Source of the DNA: Streptomyces sp. SKN60 | GTDB taxonomy: Bacteria; Actinomycetota; Actinomycetes; Streptomycetales; Streptomycetaceae | Assembly (NCBI RefSeq): GCF_026236535.1 | Contig: NZ_JAHTMW010000014.1 | Location: forward strand, 186,001-250,000 | Direction of reading: 5' to 3' | DNA: 64,000 bases | Shown: piece after piece, positions 15,052 through 22,843 of the stretch | How the letters are laid out: the number at the start of each line of letters is the position of its first letter | Position numbering within the stretch: the first letter of the stretch is position 1 | Made by a program: the position numbers and the translations under genes | Notes under the pieces: model-generated | Databases searched by the model: none | What the model saw: only the letters and a program-made list of their open reading frames with translations | Told to the model about the DNA's origin: nothing

Positions 15052-15660
15052 TCAGGCGTACGCGCCCAGGTCCTTGACCCGCGCGAACCCGAGCCCGTAC
15101 GCGCTCATGCCCCGCCCGTACGCGCCGATGTGGACGCCGTCCGCCGAGCCGGCGAGGACCCAGCCGAACTCGGACTCGCGGTAGTGGAAGGGCACCGGGA
15201 CGCCGTCCACGGGCAGCGAGAGAGCGGTCCAGGCGGGCCCGTCGAGGTCGTCGGCGAGCTCGAAGGCGGTCTCGGTCTGCTGGTCCAGCCAGTTGTCGCG
15301 CAGGGCGTGGTCGAGCTGGGCGGGCCAGGTGTGGGCCAGGAGGCCCGAGCCGGCCAGCCAGGCCGCCGAGGAGACCGTGGTGGCGTCCAGGACGCCGGTG
15401 CCGTCGCCGGTGCGGCGCACGGGGTTGGCGGCGACCGTCACGACGACCGCGAAGCGCTCCTTCTCCGTACTCGCCCCGCCGGCCTCGGACTTTATCGACG
15501 GCTCGTCACCGTGGCCCATGGAGCCGTGCTGCACGGTGCCGTCCGCCGCCGTGCCGATCTGCATCAGCCGGCGCGGTCCGGTGAACGCCTCGTCGAGCCC
15601 GTACCAGGCGAAGGGTGCGCGCAGAAAGCCGTCGGCTTCCACCCGACTCGTCGTCTTCAT
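15052..15660 (-). CDS. Conserved hypothetical protein
   Basis: A 202-residue protein starting at ATG 15660 with an excellent Shine-Dalgarno (GAGGAGG). It begins MKTTSRVEADGFLRAPFAWY and contains RFAVVVTVAANPVRRTGDG, TETAFELADDLDGPAWTALS and HYRESEFGWVLAGSADGVHI. No signal peptide, membrane segment or catalytic motif stands out. It looks like a conserved Streptomyces cytoplasmic protein of mixed alpha/beta content. It is transcribed away from tatB across a 119-base gap in which I see no further feature. Function unknown. Confidence 0.75.
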   Translation of the reverse strand: MKTTSRVEADGFLRAPFAWYGLDEAFTGPRRLMQIGTAADGTVQHGSMGHGDEPSIKSEAGGASTEKERFAVVVTVAANPVRRTGDGTGVLDATTVSSAAWLAGSGLLAHTWPAQLDHALRDNWLDQQTETAFELADDLDGPAWTALSLPVDGVPVPFHYRESEFGWVLAGSADGVHIGAYGRGMSAYGLGFARVKDLGAYA

Positions 15661-15779
15661 CTCGGCCGCCTCCTCGTTCAGTCAACAGAGGGAGGATAGC
15701 CACCGCTGCGGGGTGGTTCGGTGACAGGGCGTCGTCGGCGCCGGTGGGACGGCGCGTCAGGCGCCCGTCGACTCGCCCG

Positions 15780-16235
15780 TCAGGTCGCGTCGTAGTCGTA
15801 CGGCGGACGCTCGGCGTTGTCCGGCTTGTCCTGCTTCTTCAGGAGGTCCGGCTTGCCGCTGGTGACCGCGGGAGCGGACGAGGAAGACGAGGAGGAGGGC
15901 TGGGACTCGCGGCCGTGGACCGCGTCGGCGACCTCGTTCATCTCCTTCTTGAGGTCGAAGGTCGAGCGGAGCTCGTTGAGCTCCTTGAAGTCCTCGTTCT
16001 CCGCGAGCTGCTTGCGGATGAAGTTCTTGGGGTTGAGGTCCTCGAACTCGAAGTCCTTGAACTCCGGGCCGAGCTCGCTGCGGATGTCCGCCTTGGCGCT
16101 GTCGGAGAACTCGCGGACCTTGCGGATGAACCGGGAGACGTCCTGGATCACCTTCGGCAGCTTGTCGGGTCCGAAGATGAGCACGGCGAGCACCACGAGC
16201 GTCACCAGCTCGAGTGCGCCTATGTCGCTGAACAC
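15780..16235 (-). CDS. tatB: Sec-independent translocase subunit TatB
   Basis: A 151-residue protein. GTG 16235 (VFSDIGALELVTLVVLAVLI) has AAGGAG at 7 bases, and the upstream frame extension lacks such support. The short N-terminal membrane helix is followed by FGPDKLPKVI (the F-G-P hinge), an amphipathic helix, then a charged coiled-coil-like region and a Ser-rich C-terminus. TatB receives folded twin-arginine substrates together with TatC and hands them to TatA. It lies downstream of htrA on the same strand (129-base gap), the same association as in mycobacteria (sigE, rseA, htrA, tatB). Confidence 0.92.
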   Translation of the reverse strand: MFSDIGALELVTLVVLAVLIFGPDKLPKVIQDVSRFIRKVREFSDSAKADIRSELGPEFKDFEFEDLNPKNFIRKQLAENEDFKELNELRSTFDLKKEMNEVADAVHGRESQPSSSSSSSAPAVTSGKPDLLKKQDKPDNAERPPYDYDAT

Positions 16236-16364
16236 CCTGTAGCTCCTTCTCGCCGGTCCCGGGCGGCCCGCTCCACGGTACCCGCCGAAACTGTCCGGCG
16301 GGTACAGCGTGGTGTCCTCCACATGGCCACTGGGCGGTCCCTCGGCTGCCCTCAGGTGCCGGTC

Positions 16365-17963
16365 TCAGGTGCCGGTGGAGGAGCCCAGGGTCAAGGTCTT
16401 TGTCTGCTCTTTGCCGTTACGGGTCAGGGTCAGCTTCAGCTTGTCGCCGGGGCGGTGCGAGCGGATCTTCACGATCAGCTCCTCGCCGCTGTGGACGCGC
16501 TGGCCGTCGACCTTGGTGATGACGTCGCCGGGGCGGATGCCGGCCTTGTCGGCGGGGCCGCCGGCGGTGACCGAGGGGGTGTTGCCCTTGCCCTTGTCAC
16601 CGACCCGGGCGCCGTCGCCGGTGTAGGCCATGTCGAGGCTGACGCCGATAACCGGGTGGGTGGCCTTGCCGGTGTTGATGAGCTCCTCGGCGACCCGCTT
16701 GCCCTGGTTGATGGGGATGGCGAAGCCGAGGCCGATGGAGCCGGACTGGCCGCCGCCCTCGCCGCCGGAGCCGCCGCCGGCTGCCCGGATGGCGCTGTTG
16801 ATGCCGATGACCCGGCCCTGTCCGTCGACCAGCGGGCCGCCGGAGTTGCCGGGGTTTATCGGCGCGTCGGTCTGGAGGGCGTCGACATAGCTGACGTCGC
16901 TGCCGTCGCCCTTCTCGCCGCCCGCGGTGATGGGCCGCTCCTTGGCGCTGATGATGCCGGAGGTGACCGTGTTGGAGAGGTCGAAGGGGGCGCCGATGGC
17001 GACGACCGGGTCGCCGACGCGGACGCTGTCGGAGTTGCCGAGCGCGAGCGGCTTGAGGCCGGAGACGCCGCGGACCTGGATCACGGCGAGGTCGTAGCCG
17101 CTGTCGCGGCCGATGAGCTTGGCGCGGGCGGTCTCGCCGTTGCTGAAGGTGACGGAGATCTCGCCGGAGGAGGCCGCCGCGTCCACCACGTGGTTGTTGG
17201 TGAGGATGTGGCCGCGGGTGTCGAGCACGAAGCCGGTGCCGGTGCCGGAGGAGCCGCTGCCGCTGACGTGGATGGTGACGACGCTGGGCAGGGCGCTGGC
17301 GGCGATCCCGGCGACGCTGCCGGGGGCGCGGGCGGTGTCGCCGGGGCCGGCCTGCGGGAGTTCGACGGTGCTGAGGCCGCCGTTGCGCTCGACGTACGCG
17401 CCGACGCCGCCGCCGACCACACCGGTGACGAGCGCGAAGGCGAGCGCGCCGACCAGCGCGAGGCCGCGCCGGGGCTTGCGGGGCGCCTTGCCCTCGACGG
17501 CGAGCGGCTGCGCGAGCGGCTGGGCGAGCGGCTGGGCGCCCCACGGGTCGTACGCGGGCACGGGCGCCGGCGCCGCCATGGGTACGGGCGCGGGAGCGGG
17601 CGCGGGCGCCGCCATCGGCGCGGGCGGCTGGACCGGGGGCGCGGGCGCCCACGGGCCCGGCTCGCCGTAGGGCGGCGTCCGGTACGGGTCGGGTGCGTGC
17701 AGCGGCTGCTGCGAAGCCGGTGCCGGAGCGGGTGCCGATACGGGCTCCGGCTCGGGCGCGGCCTCCTGGACCGGTACGGGTACGGGCTCAGGCGCCGGCT
17801 CGGCGGCCGGTTCCGAGGCCGGGGCGGCCGGCTCCGGAGCCGGCGGCACCGCCGGGGCCGCGAGGGTGAAGTCGGCGTCGTCCGCCCGTTCGGGCGGTGC
17901 GGCGGGGGCCGTCGGTGTGGTGGTCGACGGCCGGCTCCACCAAGTCGGCTTCCCGTTCTTCAT
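16365..17963 (-). CDS. htrA: Membrane-anchored HtrA/DegP-type serine protease
   Basis: A 532-residue S1C protease. ATG 17963 has GGGGAG just upstream. Residues 15-165 form a cytoplasmic Pro/Ala-rich region. A single membrane helix spans about 167-190. The trypsin-like domain carries the triad His258 (TNNHVVD), Asp291 (SGYDLAV) and Ser374 (NPGNSGGPL). A PDZ domain follows (about 430-525, GPADKAGIRPGDVITKVDGQ). The active site is extracytoplasmic, where the enzyme degrades misfolded envelope proteins. It follows the anti-sigma gene, and the short gap holds a perfect tandem 15-base repeat. In M. tuberculosis the equivalent protease acts with SigE and RseA. Confidence 0.94.
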   Translation of the reverse strand: MKNGKPTWWSRPSTTTPTAPAAPPERADDADFTLAAPAVPPAPEPAAPASEPAAEPAPEPVPVPVQEAAPEPEPVSAPAPAPASQQPLHAPDPYRTPPYGEPGPWAPAPPVQPPAPMAAPAPAPAPVPMAAPAPVPAYDPWGAQPLAQPLAQPLAVEGKAPRKPRRGLALVGALAFALVTGVVGGGVGAYVERNGGLSTVELPQAGPGDTARAPGSVAGIAASALPSVVTIHVSGSGSSGTGTGFVLDTRGHILTNNHVVDAAASSGEISVTFSNGETARAKLIGRDSGYDLAVIQVRGVSGLKPLALGNSDSVRVGDPVVAIGAPFDLSNTVTSGIISAKERPITAGGEKGDGSDVSYVDALQTDAPINPGNSGGPLVDGQGRVIGINSAIRAAGGGSGGEGGGQSGSIGLGFAIPINQGKRVAEELINTGKATHPVIGVSLDMAYTGDGARVGDKGKGNTPSVTAGGPADKAGIRPGDVITKVDGQRVHSGEELIVKIRSHRPGDKLKLTLTRNGKEQTKTLTLGSSTGT

Positions 17964-18026
17964 GCTCTCCCCGCAACAAAGCCCTGTCCGCGCCGCCCGT
18001 GTCGCCGGGCGGCGCGCCCCTGCCCC

Positions 18027-18056
18027 TGGATTCAACCAGGTTGGATTCAACCAGGT
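18027..18056. repeat. Perfect tandem 15-base direct repeat upstream of htrA
   Basis: TGGATTCAACCAGGT occurs twice without spacer in the 99-base gap between the anti-sigma stop and the htrA start. Two half-sites one and a half helical turns apart could bind a regulator, or this may be simple replication slippage. Confidence 0.6.
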
Positions 18057-18062
18057 CGCGGG

Positions 18063-18779
18063 TCAGGGGTGGGAGGGCCCGGGGGCGGGAGTGGGCGTCG
18101 GGGAGCCGGTGGGCAGCCCCGGCGCGTAGGACAGCCGGAGTGCCGGGCTCATCGGGCGGACGAACGGGGCCAGTTCGAGGCGGGCCGGGATGACCGTCGG
18201 AGGCGCGGCCTCCGGGGTCGCCTCGCGGCGCGAGCCGGATGCGAAGGTCGAGGGCGCCCGCAGCGGGGTGATGTTGCTGCCGGTGCCCTGGCCGCCGCGC
18301 GGGGCGTCGATCGACAGGGTGCTGCTCAGCGCGATCGCGGCGAACGAGACCGCGCTGGCGGCGGCGAAGGCGAAGCGCCGTCCCCGCCCGGCGGACCGGT
18401 CGCCGACCGCGTGGATGGGGAAGCCGCTGTCGGGGGTGACGGGCCGCGCGGTGGCGAAGCCGTCGGCGCGCACGCCGCCGCCCCGCAGCAGGTCGTCGAA
18501 GGGTCCCCCCTGGTCAGGCGGTCCCCCCGGCAGCCCCTGGAGCCGCGCGAGCAGCCCCTCGGAGGGGGCCGGAGGCGCGGAGGAGGCGAAGACGCTCTTC
18601 AGGGTGCGCTGGGCGTCGGCCTCGGCCTTGCAGCGCGCGCAGGTCGCGAGATGGGCGAGGACCCGCTCGCGGGCGTCATGACCGAGCTCGCCGTCGACGA
18701 GCGCGGCGAGCCGGTCCCCGAGATGGTGTTCCGCGAGTCGCTGCTCCTCGGGGGTCGCGGACGGACGGGTACCGCTCAC
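18063..18779 (-). CDS. Zinc-type anti-sigma factor (RseA-like)
   Basis: A 238-residue single-pass membrane protein. GTG 18779 overlaps the sigma factor stop (GTGA), so expression is translationally coupled. The N-terminal ZAS domain has the motif His43-x3-Cys47-x2-Cys50 (HLATCARC) after LVDGELGHDARERVL. A linker follows, then a hydrophobic segment (about 135-155, RFAFAAASAVSFAAIALSST) and an extracytoplasmic Pro/Ala-rich tail. ZAS anti-sigmas hold their ECF sigma inactive and release it on redox, phosphorylation or proteolytic signals. The position between sigma and HtrA matches RseA of M. tuberculosis. Confidence 0.9.
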   Translation of the reverse strand: MSGTRPSATPEEQRLAEHHLGDRLAALVDGELGHDARERVLAHLATCARCKAEADAQRTLKSVFASSAPPAPSEGLLARLQGLPGGPPDQGGPFDDLLRGGGVRADGFATARPVTPDSGFPIHAVGDRSAGRGRRFAFAAASAVSFAAIALSSTLSIDAPRGGQGTGSNITPLRAPSTFASGSRREATPEAAPPTVIPARLELAPFVRPMSPALRLSYAPGLPTGSPTPTPAPGPSHP

Positions 18780-19534
18780 GCTGTTCCGCCCTCCCATCCG
18801 ACGGCGGCGAGGGCCCGCTCCGCGCGCGCCTCGGGCGAGCGGTGCTTGAGCGCCTTGCGCAGGTGGGAGCGGCCGCGGTGGATGCGGCTGCGGACGGTGC
18901 CGAGCTTCACGCCGAGGGTCGCGGCGATCTCCTCGTACGACAGGCCCTCGATGTCGCAGAGCACGACCGCGGCACGGAACTCGGGCGCGAGGGTGTCCAG
19001 GGCCTGCTGCACGTCGGCGTCGAAGTGCGTGTCGTTGAACGCCTGCTGCGGGGACGGTTCGCGGCTCGGCAGCCGCTCGGCGGCGTCGTCGGCGAGCGCG
19101 TCGAAGCGGATCCGCTGCTTGCGGCGGACCATGTCCAGGAACAGGTTGGTGGTGATCCGGTGGAGCCAGCCCTCGAAGGTGCCCGGCGTGTAGGACGACA
19201 GCGAGCGGAAGACCCGGACGAAGACCTCCTGGGTGAGGTCCTCGGCGTCGTGCTGGTTTCCGGTCAGGCGGTAGGCGAGCCGGTAGACCCGGGCGCTGTG
19301 CGTGCTGACGATCTCCTCCCAGCTGGGCGGAGTCCACGCCTGCGATTCCGCATCCGATGCGAAGGTCGCGGTGGTGGGTGCGGTAGCAGTGCGGCGGATG
19401 GTGTCAGCGGTGTCGGTCACGGATTTCGGCTCACCCGCCGACCCGAGAAGGCGCCGCAGCACTCCTCTCCGATCCACAGGCGCAGCCGCACCTCCCCTGT
19501 CGGCTCTGGTGGTGTCCAGTGGAGCCCCTACCAT
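18776..19534 (-). CDS. sigE: ECF RNA polymerase sigma factor, SigE type
   Basis: A 252-residue ECF sigma factor. A nonconserved N-terminal extension (1-70) precedes sigma region 2 (about 75-145: DAEDLTQEVFVRVFRSLSSY and FEGWLHRITTNLFLDMVRRK) and region 4 (about 175-232: YEEIAATLGVKLGTVRSRIH, then RGRSHLRKAL). ATG 19534 has GAGGTGG upstream. The order sigma - ZAS anti-sigma - HtrA - TatB and the divergent O-methyltransferase reproduce the M. tuberculosis sigE locus, so the symbol is by orthology to that gene, not to S. coelicolor SigE, which is a different protein. It likely controls an envelope-stress regulon. Confidence 0.93.
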   Translation of the reverse strand: MVGAPLDTTRADRGGAAAPVDRRGVLRRLLGSAGEPKSVTDTADTIRRTATAPTTATFASDAESQAWTPPSWEEIVSTHSARVYRLAYRLTGNQHDAEDLTQEVFVRVFRSLSSYTPGTFEGWLHRITTNLFLDMVRRKQRIRFDALADDAAERLPSREPSPQQAFNDTHFDADVQQALDTLAPEFRAAVVLCDIEGLSYEEIAATLGVKLGTVRSRIHRGRSHLRKALKHRSPEARAERALAAVGWEGGTA

Positions 19535-19580
19535 AGCCACCTCGCCCGTTAGCTCCGGATAAGAATCTTTACGCGAATTT

Positions 19581-19604
19581 GGGACGGGCTCGTGTCGCCG
19601 TCCC
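19581..19604. promoter_or_regulatory. Dyad in the divergent sigE/methyltransferase promoter region
   Basis: GGGACGG and CCGTCCC flank a 10-base loop. Nearby, GGAAC (about 19622) with GGTT 17-18 bases further resembles an ECF-type promoter on the + strand, and the flanking DNA (19558-19580) is AT-rich. Confidence 0.4.
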
Positions 19605-19717
19605 GCTCGCTTCCCGTCAGTAGGAACGCGCGGTCCCATCTGCGGGTTCCCGCGCGCAGCGGATACAGTCGACGCCTGAGTCGACCACGACGTCCAAGAC
19701 GGGGACAGGAGAGGGCC

Positions 19718-20356
19718 ATTACCGCCAACCGGCAGACGAGTTTGGCGTTCGCCGACGCCTATGTCGCCGAGGACGAAGCGCTGCGCTGGGCCCGTGACCG
19801 GGCCCGGGAGGCGGGGCTCCCCTCGGTGTCTTCGGGCACCGGCGCCGCCCTGCGCCTGCTGGCCGCGACGGCGGACGCCAAGGCGGTGGCGGAGATCGGC
19901 ACGGGAACCGGGGTCTCCGGGATCTATCTGCTCCTCGGGATGCGCCCGGACGGGGTGCTGACCACGGTCGACGTGGAGCCGGAGCGCCAGGCGCACGCGA
20001 AGGCGGCGTTCCGCGCCGCGGGTTTCGCGGGCAACCGGGCCCGGTTCATCCCCGGCCGCGCGCTCGACGTGCTGCCCCGGCTCGCGGACGGCGGATACGA
20101 CCTCGTCTTCTGCGACGGCGACCGTCTTGAGCTGCTCGACTACCTCGCTGAATCGTTGCGCCTGCTGCGCCCCGGCGGTCTGGTCTGCTTCGAGGGCGTC
20201 TTCGCGGACGGCCGTACGGTGGACTCGGCGGCCCAGCCGGCCGAGGTGCAGCGGATACGGGAGCTGCTGCGGACGGTGCGCGAGAGCCGTGAGCTGCTGC
20301 CCACGCTGCTGCCGGTGGGCGACGGCCTGCTGTGCGCGGTCCGCCGCGGCGCCTGA
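19718..20356 (+). CDS. SAM-dependent O-methyltransferase
   Basis: A class I methyltransferase of about 212 residues, of the catechol/caffeoyl-CoA O-methyltransferase type. It has AEIGTGTGVSGIYLLLGM (SAM-binding motif I), LTTVDVEPERQAHAKAAF, LDVLPRLADGGYDLVFCDGD, LLRPGGLVCFEGVFADGRT and a C-terminal LLPVGDGLLCAVRR. The start is odd. Homology begins around ITANRQTSLAFADAYVAEDE, which here opens with ATT at 19718 preceded by GGAGAGG at good spacing; the nearest conventional in-frame starts are GTG 19592, far upstream, and TTG 19742, inside the conserved part. I take ATT as likely. In mycobacteria the orthologue is also divergent from sigE. Confidence 0.85.
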   Translation: MTANRQTSLAFADAYVAEDEALRWARDRAREAGLPSVSSGTGAALRLLAATADAKAVAEIGTGTGVSGIYLLLGMRPDGVLTTVDVEPERQAHAKAAFRAAGFAGNRARFIPGRALDVLPRLADGGYDLVFCDGDRLELLDYLAESLRLLRPGGLVCFEGVFADGRTVDSAAQPAEVQRIRELLRTVRESRELLPTLLPVGDGLLCAVRRGA

Positions 20357-20455
20357 GAAGCAGCGCCCGAGAAGCGGCGCCCGAGGATCCGCAGGACCGG
20401 CCCCGCCCCGTACCGCACCCGCGGACCGAACCCGTACCGACCCCCGACACACCAC

Positions 20456-20487
20456 TGCCCCGGTGCGGTGGGTACCGTACCGGGGCA
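20456..20487. terminator. Bidirectional terminator
   Basis: TGCCCCGGT pairs with ACCGGGGCA, with partial pairing inside, between the convergent methyltransferase and DUF3117 genes. Confidence 0.6.
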
Positions 20488-20513
20488 GAAGCGGGAAAAA
20501 CGCTACAAGGGCG

Positions 20514-20681
20514 TCAGCCGACGACGTCCTTCAGGGCGTCGCCGAGTGCCTTCGCCTCGTCCGGGGTCAGCTCGACGACGAGCCGGCCGCCGCCTTCGAG
20601 CGGAACGCGCATGACGATGCCCCGCCCCTCCTTGGTCACCTCGAGCGGGCCGTCACCCGTCCGCGGCTTCATGGCCGCCAT
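20514..20681 (-). CDS. DUF3117 small protein
   Basis: A 55-residue protein, MAAMKPRTGDGPLEVTKEGR then GIVMRVPLEGGGRLVVELTP and DEAKALGDALKDVVG. It is nearly invariant among actinobacteria (DUF3117; Rv1211-like, from memory). ATG 20681 has AAGGGG upstream; longer readings of the frame lack support. The fold is predicted as three strands and a helix, with no known activity. It is placed as in mycobacteria, near tagA, the DivIVA-like gene and folP2. Confidence 0.9.
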   Translation of the reverse strand: MAAMKPRTGDGPLEVTKEGRGIVMRVPLEGGGRLVVELTPDEAKALGDALKDVVG

Positions 20682-20884
20682 GCTCGTTCCCCTTCCGCAA
20701 AACCAGCTCATCGTCAGCATCGAACACGATTGCTTCCCGGTCATTATCCCGCATCACAGGACCCGATGACCAACATCAGCAGGCATCGCTTCCGCAACGC
20801 GCTTTCACAAAGCCGCATATTTCGCCGATCCACCTGCGATACTTCGCCGCCGTCTTTGACACAGCTCACATGTGCGGACCGGGC

Positions 20885-20899
20885 GATCACCCCGTGATC
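20885..20899. promoter_or_regulatory. Operator-like dyad upstream of the crotonase gene
   Basis: GATCAC CCC GTGATC, about 50 bases before ATG 20949. It has the size and symmetry of a TetR/GntR-type site; no regulator gene lies beside it. Confidence 0.35.
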
Positions 20900-20948
20900 T
20901 CCGCCATGCTGAGCTGCGTCAGAGACGCGAAGACGCGAAGGGATCCCG

Positions 20949-21752
20949 ATGGCCGACACGGTGCTGTACGAAGTGAGCGACGGACTCGCCACCATCACAA
21001 TCAACCGCCCCGAGGCGATGAACGCGATGAACGTGGCGGCCAAGGTCGCCCTGCGCGACGCGGCCGAGGCGGCCGCCGCCGACCCGGCGGTCCGGGCGGT
21101 GCTGCTCACGGCGGCCGGCGACCGCGCGTTCTGCGTGGGCCAGGACCTCAAGGAGCACGTGGGGCTGCTCCTGCAGGACAAGGAGTCCGGCACGCAGCAC
21201 ACCATGAACACGGTGCGCGACCACTACAACCCGATCACGAAGGCGCTCGCCGGCATGGCGAAGCCGGTGGTCGCGGCCGTGAACGGCGTCGCGGCCGGCG
21301 CGGGCTTCGGCTTCGCGCTCGCGGCGGACTACCGGATCGTCGCCGAGCACGCCTCCTTCAACACCTCCTTCGCCGGCGTGGCGCTCACCGCCGACTCGGG
21401 CATGTCGTGGACGCTGCCCCGGCTGATCGGCCAGAGCCGCGCCGCCGACCTGCTGCTGTTCCCGCGCTCGATCAGCGCCCAGGAGGCGTACGAGCTGGGC
21501 ATCGTGAACAGGCTGGTGCCGGGCGAGTCGCTCGCCGAGGAGGCCGGAAAGCTGGCCCGCAAGCTCGCCGAGGGCCCCACCGTCGCCTACGCGGCCCTGA
21601 AGGAGTCCCTCGCGTACGGCGCCGACCACTCGCTCGCCGAGGCCCTGGAGAAGGAGGACGAGCTCCAGACGAAGGCGGGCGCCTCGGCGGACCACACGAT
21701 CGCGGTGCAGGCCTTCATCGCGAAGGAGAAGCCGAAGTACCTCGGCCGGTAG
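20949..21752 (+). CDS. Enoyl-CoA hydratase/isomerase family protein
   Basis: A 267-residue crotonase-fold protein. The CoA and oxyanion-hole region is INRPEAMNAMNVAAK (about 19-33), GDRAFCVGQDLKEH (57-70) and AAVNGVAAGAGFGFALAADY (about 109-128). The second active-site region FAGVALTADSGMSWTLPRLI (about 142-161) has Asp-Ser where classical hydratases carry the second glutamate, so isomerase (PaaG-like) or another crotonase activity is as likely as hydration. Its 3' end overlaps the convergent tagA gene by 38 bases. There is no Rv counterpart at this position, so it may be a Streptomyces addition. Confidence 0.88.
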   Translation: MADTVLYEVSDGLATITINRPEAMNAMNVAAKVALRDAAEAAAADPAVRAVLLTAAGDRAFCVGQDLKEHVGLLLQDKESGTQHTMNTVRDHYNPITKALAGMAKPVVAAVNGVAAGAGFGFALAADYRIVAEHASFNTSFAGVALTADSGMSWTLPRLIGQSRAADLLLFPRSISAQEAYELGIVNRLVPGESLAEEAGKLARKLAEGPTVAYAALKESLAYGADHSLAEALEKEDELQTKAGASADHTIAVQAFIAKEKPKYLGR

Positions 21753-22374
21753 GACCGTCGGCAGGCCCGGACCTCCGTACGGCCGGGCGCCCGCCGCCGC
21801 GCGCGATGCAGCCCTCGACGTGGTCGTCGACCAGGCCGCAGGCCTGCATCAGCGCGTACGCCGTGGTCGGCCCGATGAAGCGCAGGCCGCGCTTCTTCAG
21901 GTCCTTCGACAGGGCCGTGGACTCGTCCGTGACCGCCGGGACCTCGGAGATCACGGCCGGGGCCGGGCGGGTCGCCGGGTCCGGCGCGTACGACCAGATC
22001 AGCGTGTCGAGCTCGCCGGCGTCCCAGCCGGCGAGCACCTTCGCGTTGGCGAGGGTGGCGTCGATCTTGGCACGGTTGCGGATGATGCCCTCGTCGGCGA
22101 GCAGCCGCTCCCGGTCGGCGTCGGTGAACCGGGCCACCTCGGCGATCCGGAAGCCCGCGAAGGCCTTGCGGAAGCCCTCCCGGCGGCGCAGGATCGTGAT
22201 CCACGACAGGCCGGACTGAAAGGCCTCCAGACACAGCCGCTCGAAGAGCGCGTCGTCGCCGTGGACCGGGCGGCCCCACTCCTCGTCGTGGTACGCCACA
22301 TAGTCCTCGGTGGACAGGCCCCAGGGGCAGCGCAGCAGGCCGTCGGGCCCCGGGATCGCCGTGCCCTCGCTCAC
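21715..22374 (-). CDS. tagA: DNA-3-methyladenine glycosylase I
   Basis: A 219-residue base-excision repair enzyme of the TAG family. The N-terminus LLRCPWGLSTEDYVAYHDEE then WG contains the zinc-ligand Cys and His. EAFQSGLSWITILRRREGFR is typical, and RFIGPTTAYALMQACGLVDD then HVEGC supplies the last His and Cys of the zinc snap. It removes 3-methyladenine from alkylated DNA. GTG 22374 overlaps the stop of the DivIVA-like gene (GTGA), so the two form a coupled operon, as in mycobacteria. The C-terminus runs antisense into the end of the crotonase gene. Confidence 0.93.
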   Translation of the reverse strand: MSEGTAIPGPDGLLRCPWGLSTEDYVAYHDEEWGRPVHGDDALFERLCLEAFQSGLSWITILRRREGFRKAFAGFRIAEVARFTDADRERLLADEGIIRNRAKIDATLANAKVLAGWDAGELDTLIWSYAPDPATRPAPAVISEVPAVTDESTALSKDLKKRGLRFIGPTTAYALMQACGLVDDHVEGCIARGGGRPAVRRSGPADGPTGRGTSASPSR

Positions 22375-22727
22375 GCGCCCTCGCCTCCCTCGCCCTCCGT
22401 ACCACCCTGCGCGCCGCCCTGCTCCCCGCGCGACCGGGCGCCGGCGAGCGCGGCCTCGAGCTCGGCGATACGGGCGTCCCGCTCGGCGAGCTCGGCGCCG
22501 AGCCGGCCGAGGACGTCGTCGACGTCCGCCATCCGATAGCCCCGGGGGGCGACCGGCAGGCGCAGCGCCTCGACATCGGCCTGGTCGGCCGGGCGGCTCG
22601 CGGGCAGCGGATCGACCAGCTGCTGGGGCGCCGCCTCGGGCAGCACCTCGCTGTCGCCGCCCCCGACCACCGCCAGGGTGACCGCCGCGACGACCACGAC
22701 CATCGTGATCAGCAGAAACCAGAACAC
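22371..22727 (-). CDS. Membrane-anchored DivIVA-like domain protein
   Basis: A 118-residue protein. GTG 22727 has AAAGG at 7 bases. One N-terminal membrane helix (VFWFLLITMVVVVAAVTLAV) is followed by a short linker and a DivIVA-type segment (LRLPVAPRGYRMADVDDVLG then RLGAELAERDARIAELEAAL), a coiled coil, and a Gly/Glu-rich tail. The R-G-Y-x-x-x-V/I-D signature binds curved membranes in DivIVA; here the anchor is a true membrane helix. It is related to Rv1209 by position and layout (recalled). Possible role in polar growth or septation. Confidence 0.82.
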   Translation of the reverse strand: MFWFLLITMVVVVAAVTLAVVGGGDSEVLPEAAPQQLVDPLPASRPADQADVEALRLPVAPRGYRMADVDDVLGRLGAELAERDARIAELEAALAGARSRGEQGGAQGGTEGEGGEGA

Positions 22728-22803
22728 CTGCGCGCCTTTCCCCGAGCGTGTTTCCCCGCGTGGAAAACGTCCGGTGCCGATCGTGCCATGCGCCACCGAC
22801 GGT

Positions 22804-22809
22804 TAGGGT
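22804..22809 (+). promoter_or_regulatory. Candidate -10 box of folP2-like gene
   Basis: TAGGGT lies 35 bases upstream of ATG 22844, leaving a short leader that contains the Shine-Dalgarno GAGGGAGGA. Confidence 0.4.
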
Positions 22810-22843
22810 CGCAGGCGAACGGACGCGAGGGAGGACAAAAGGG

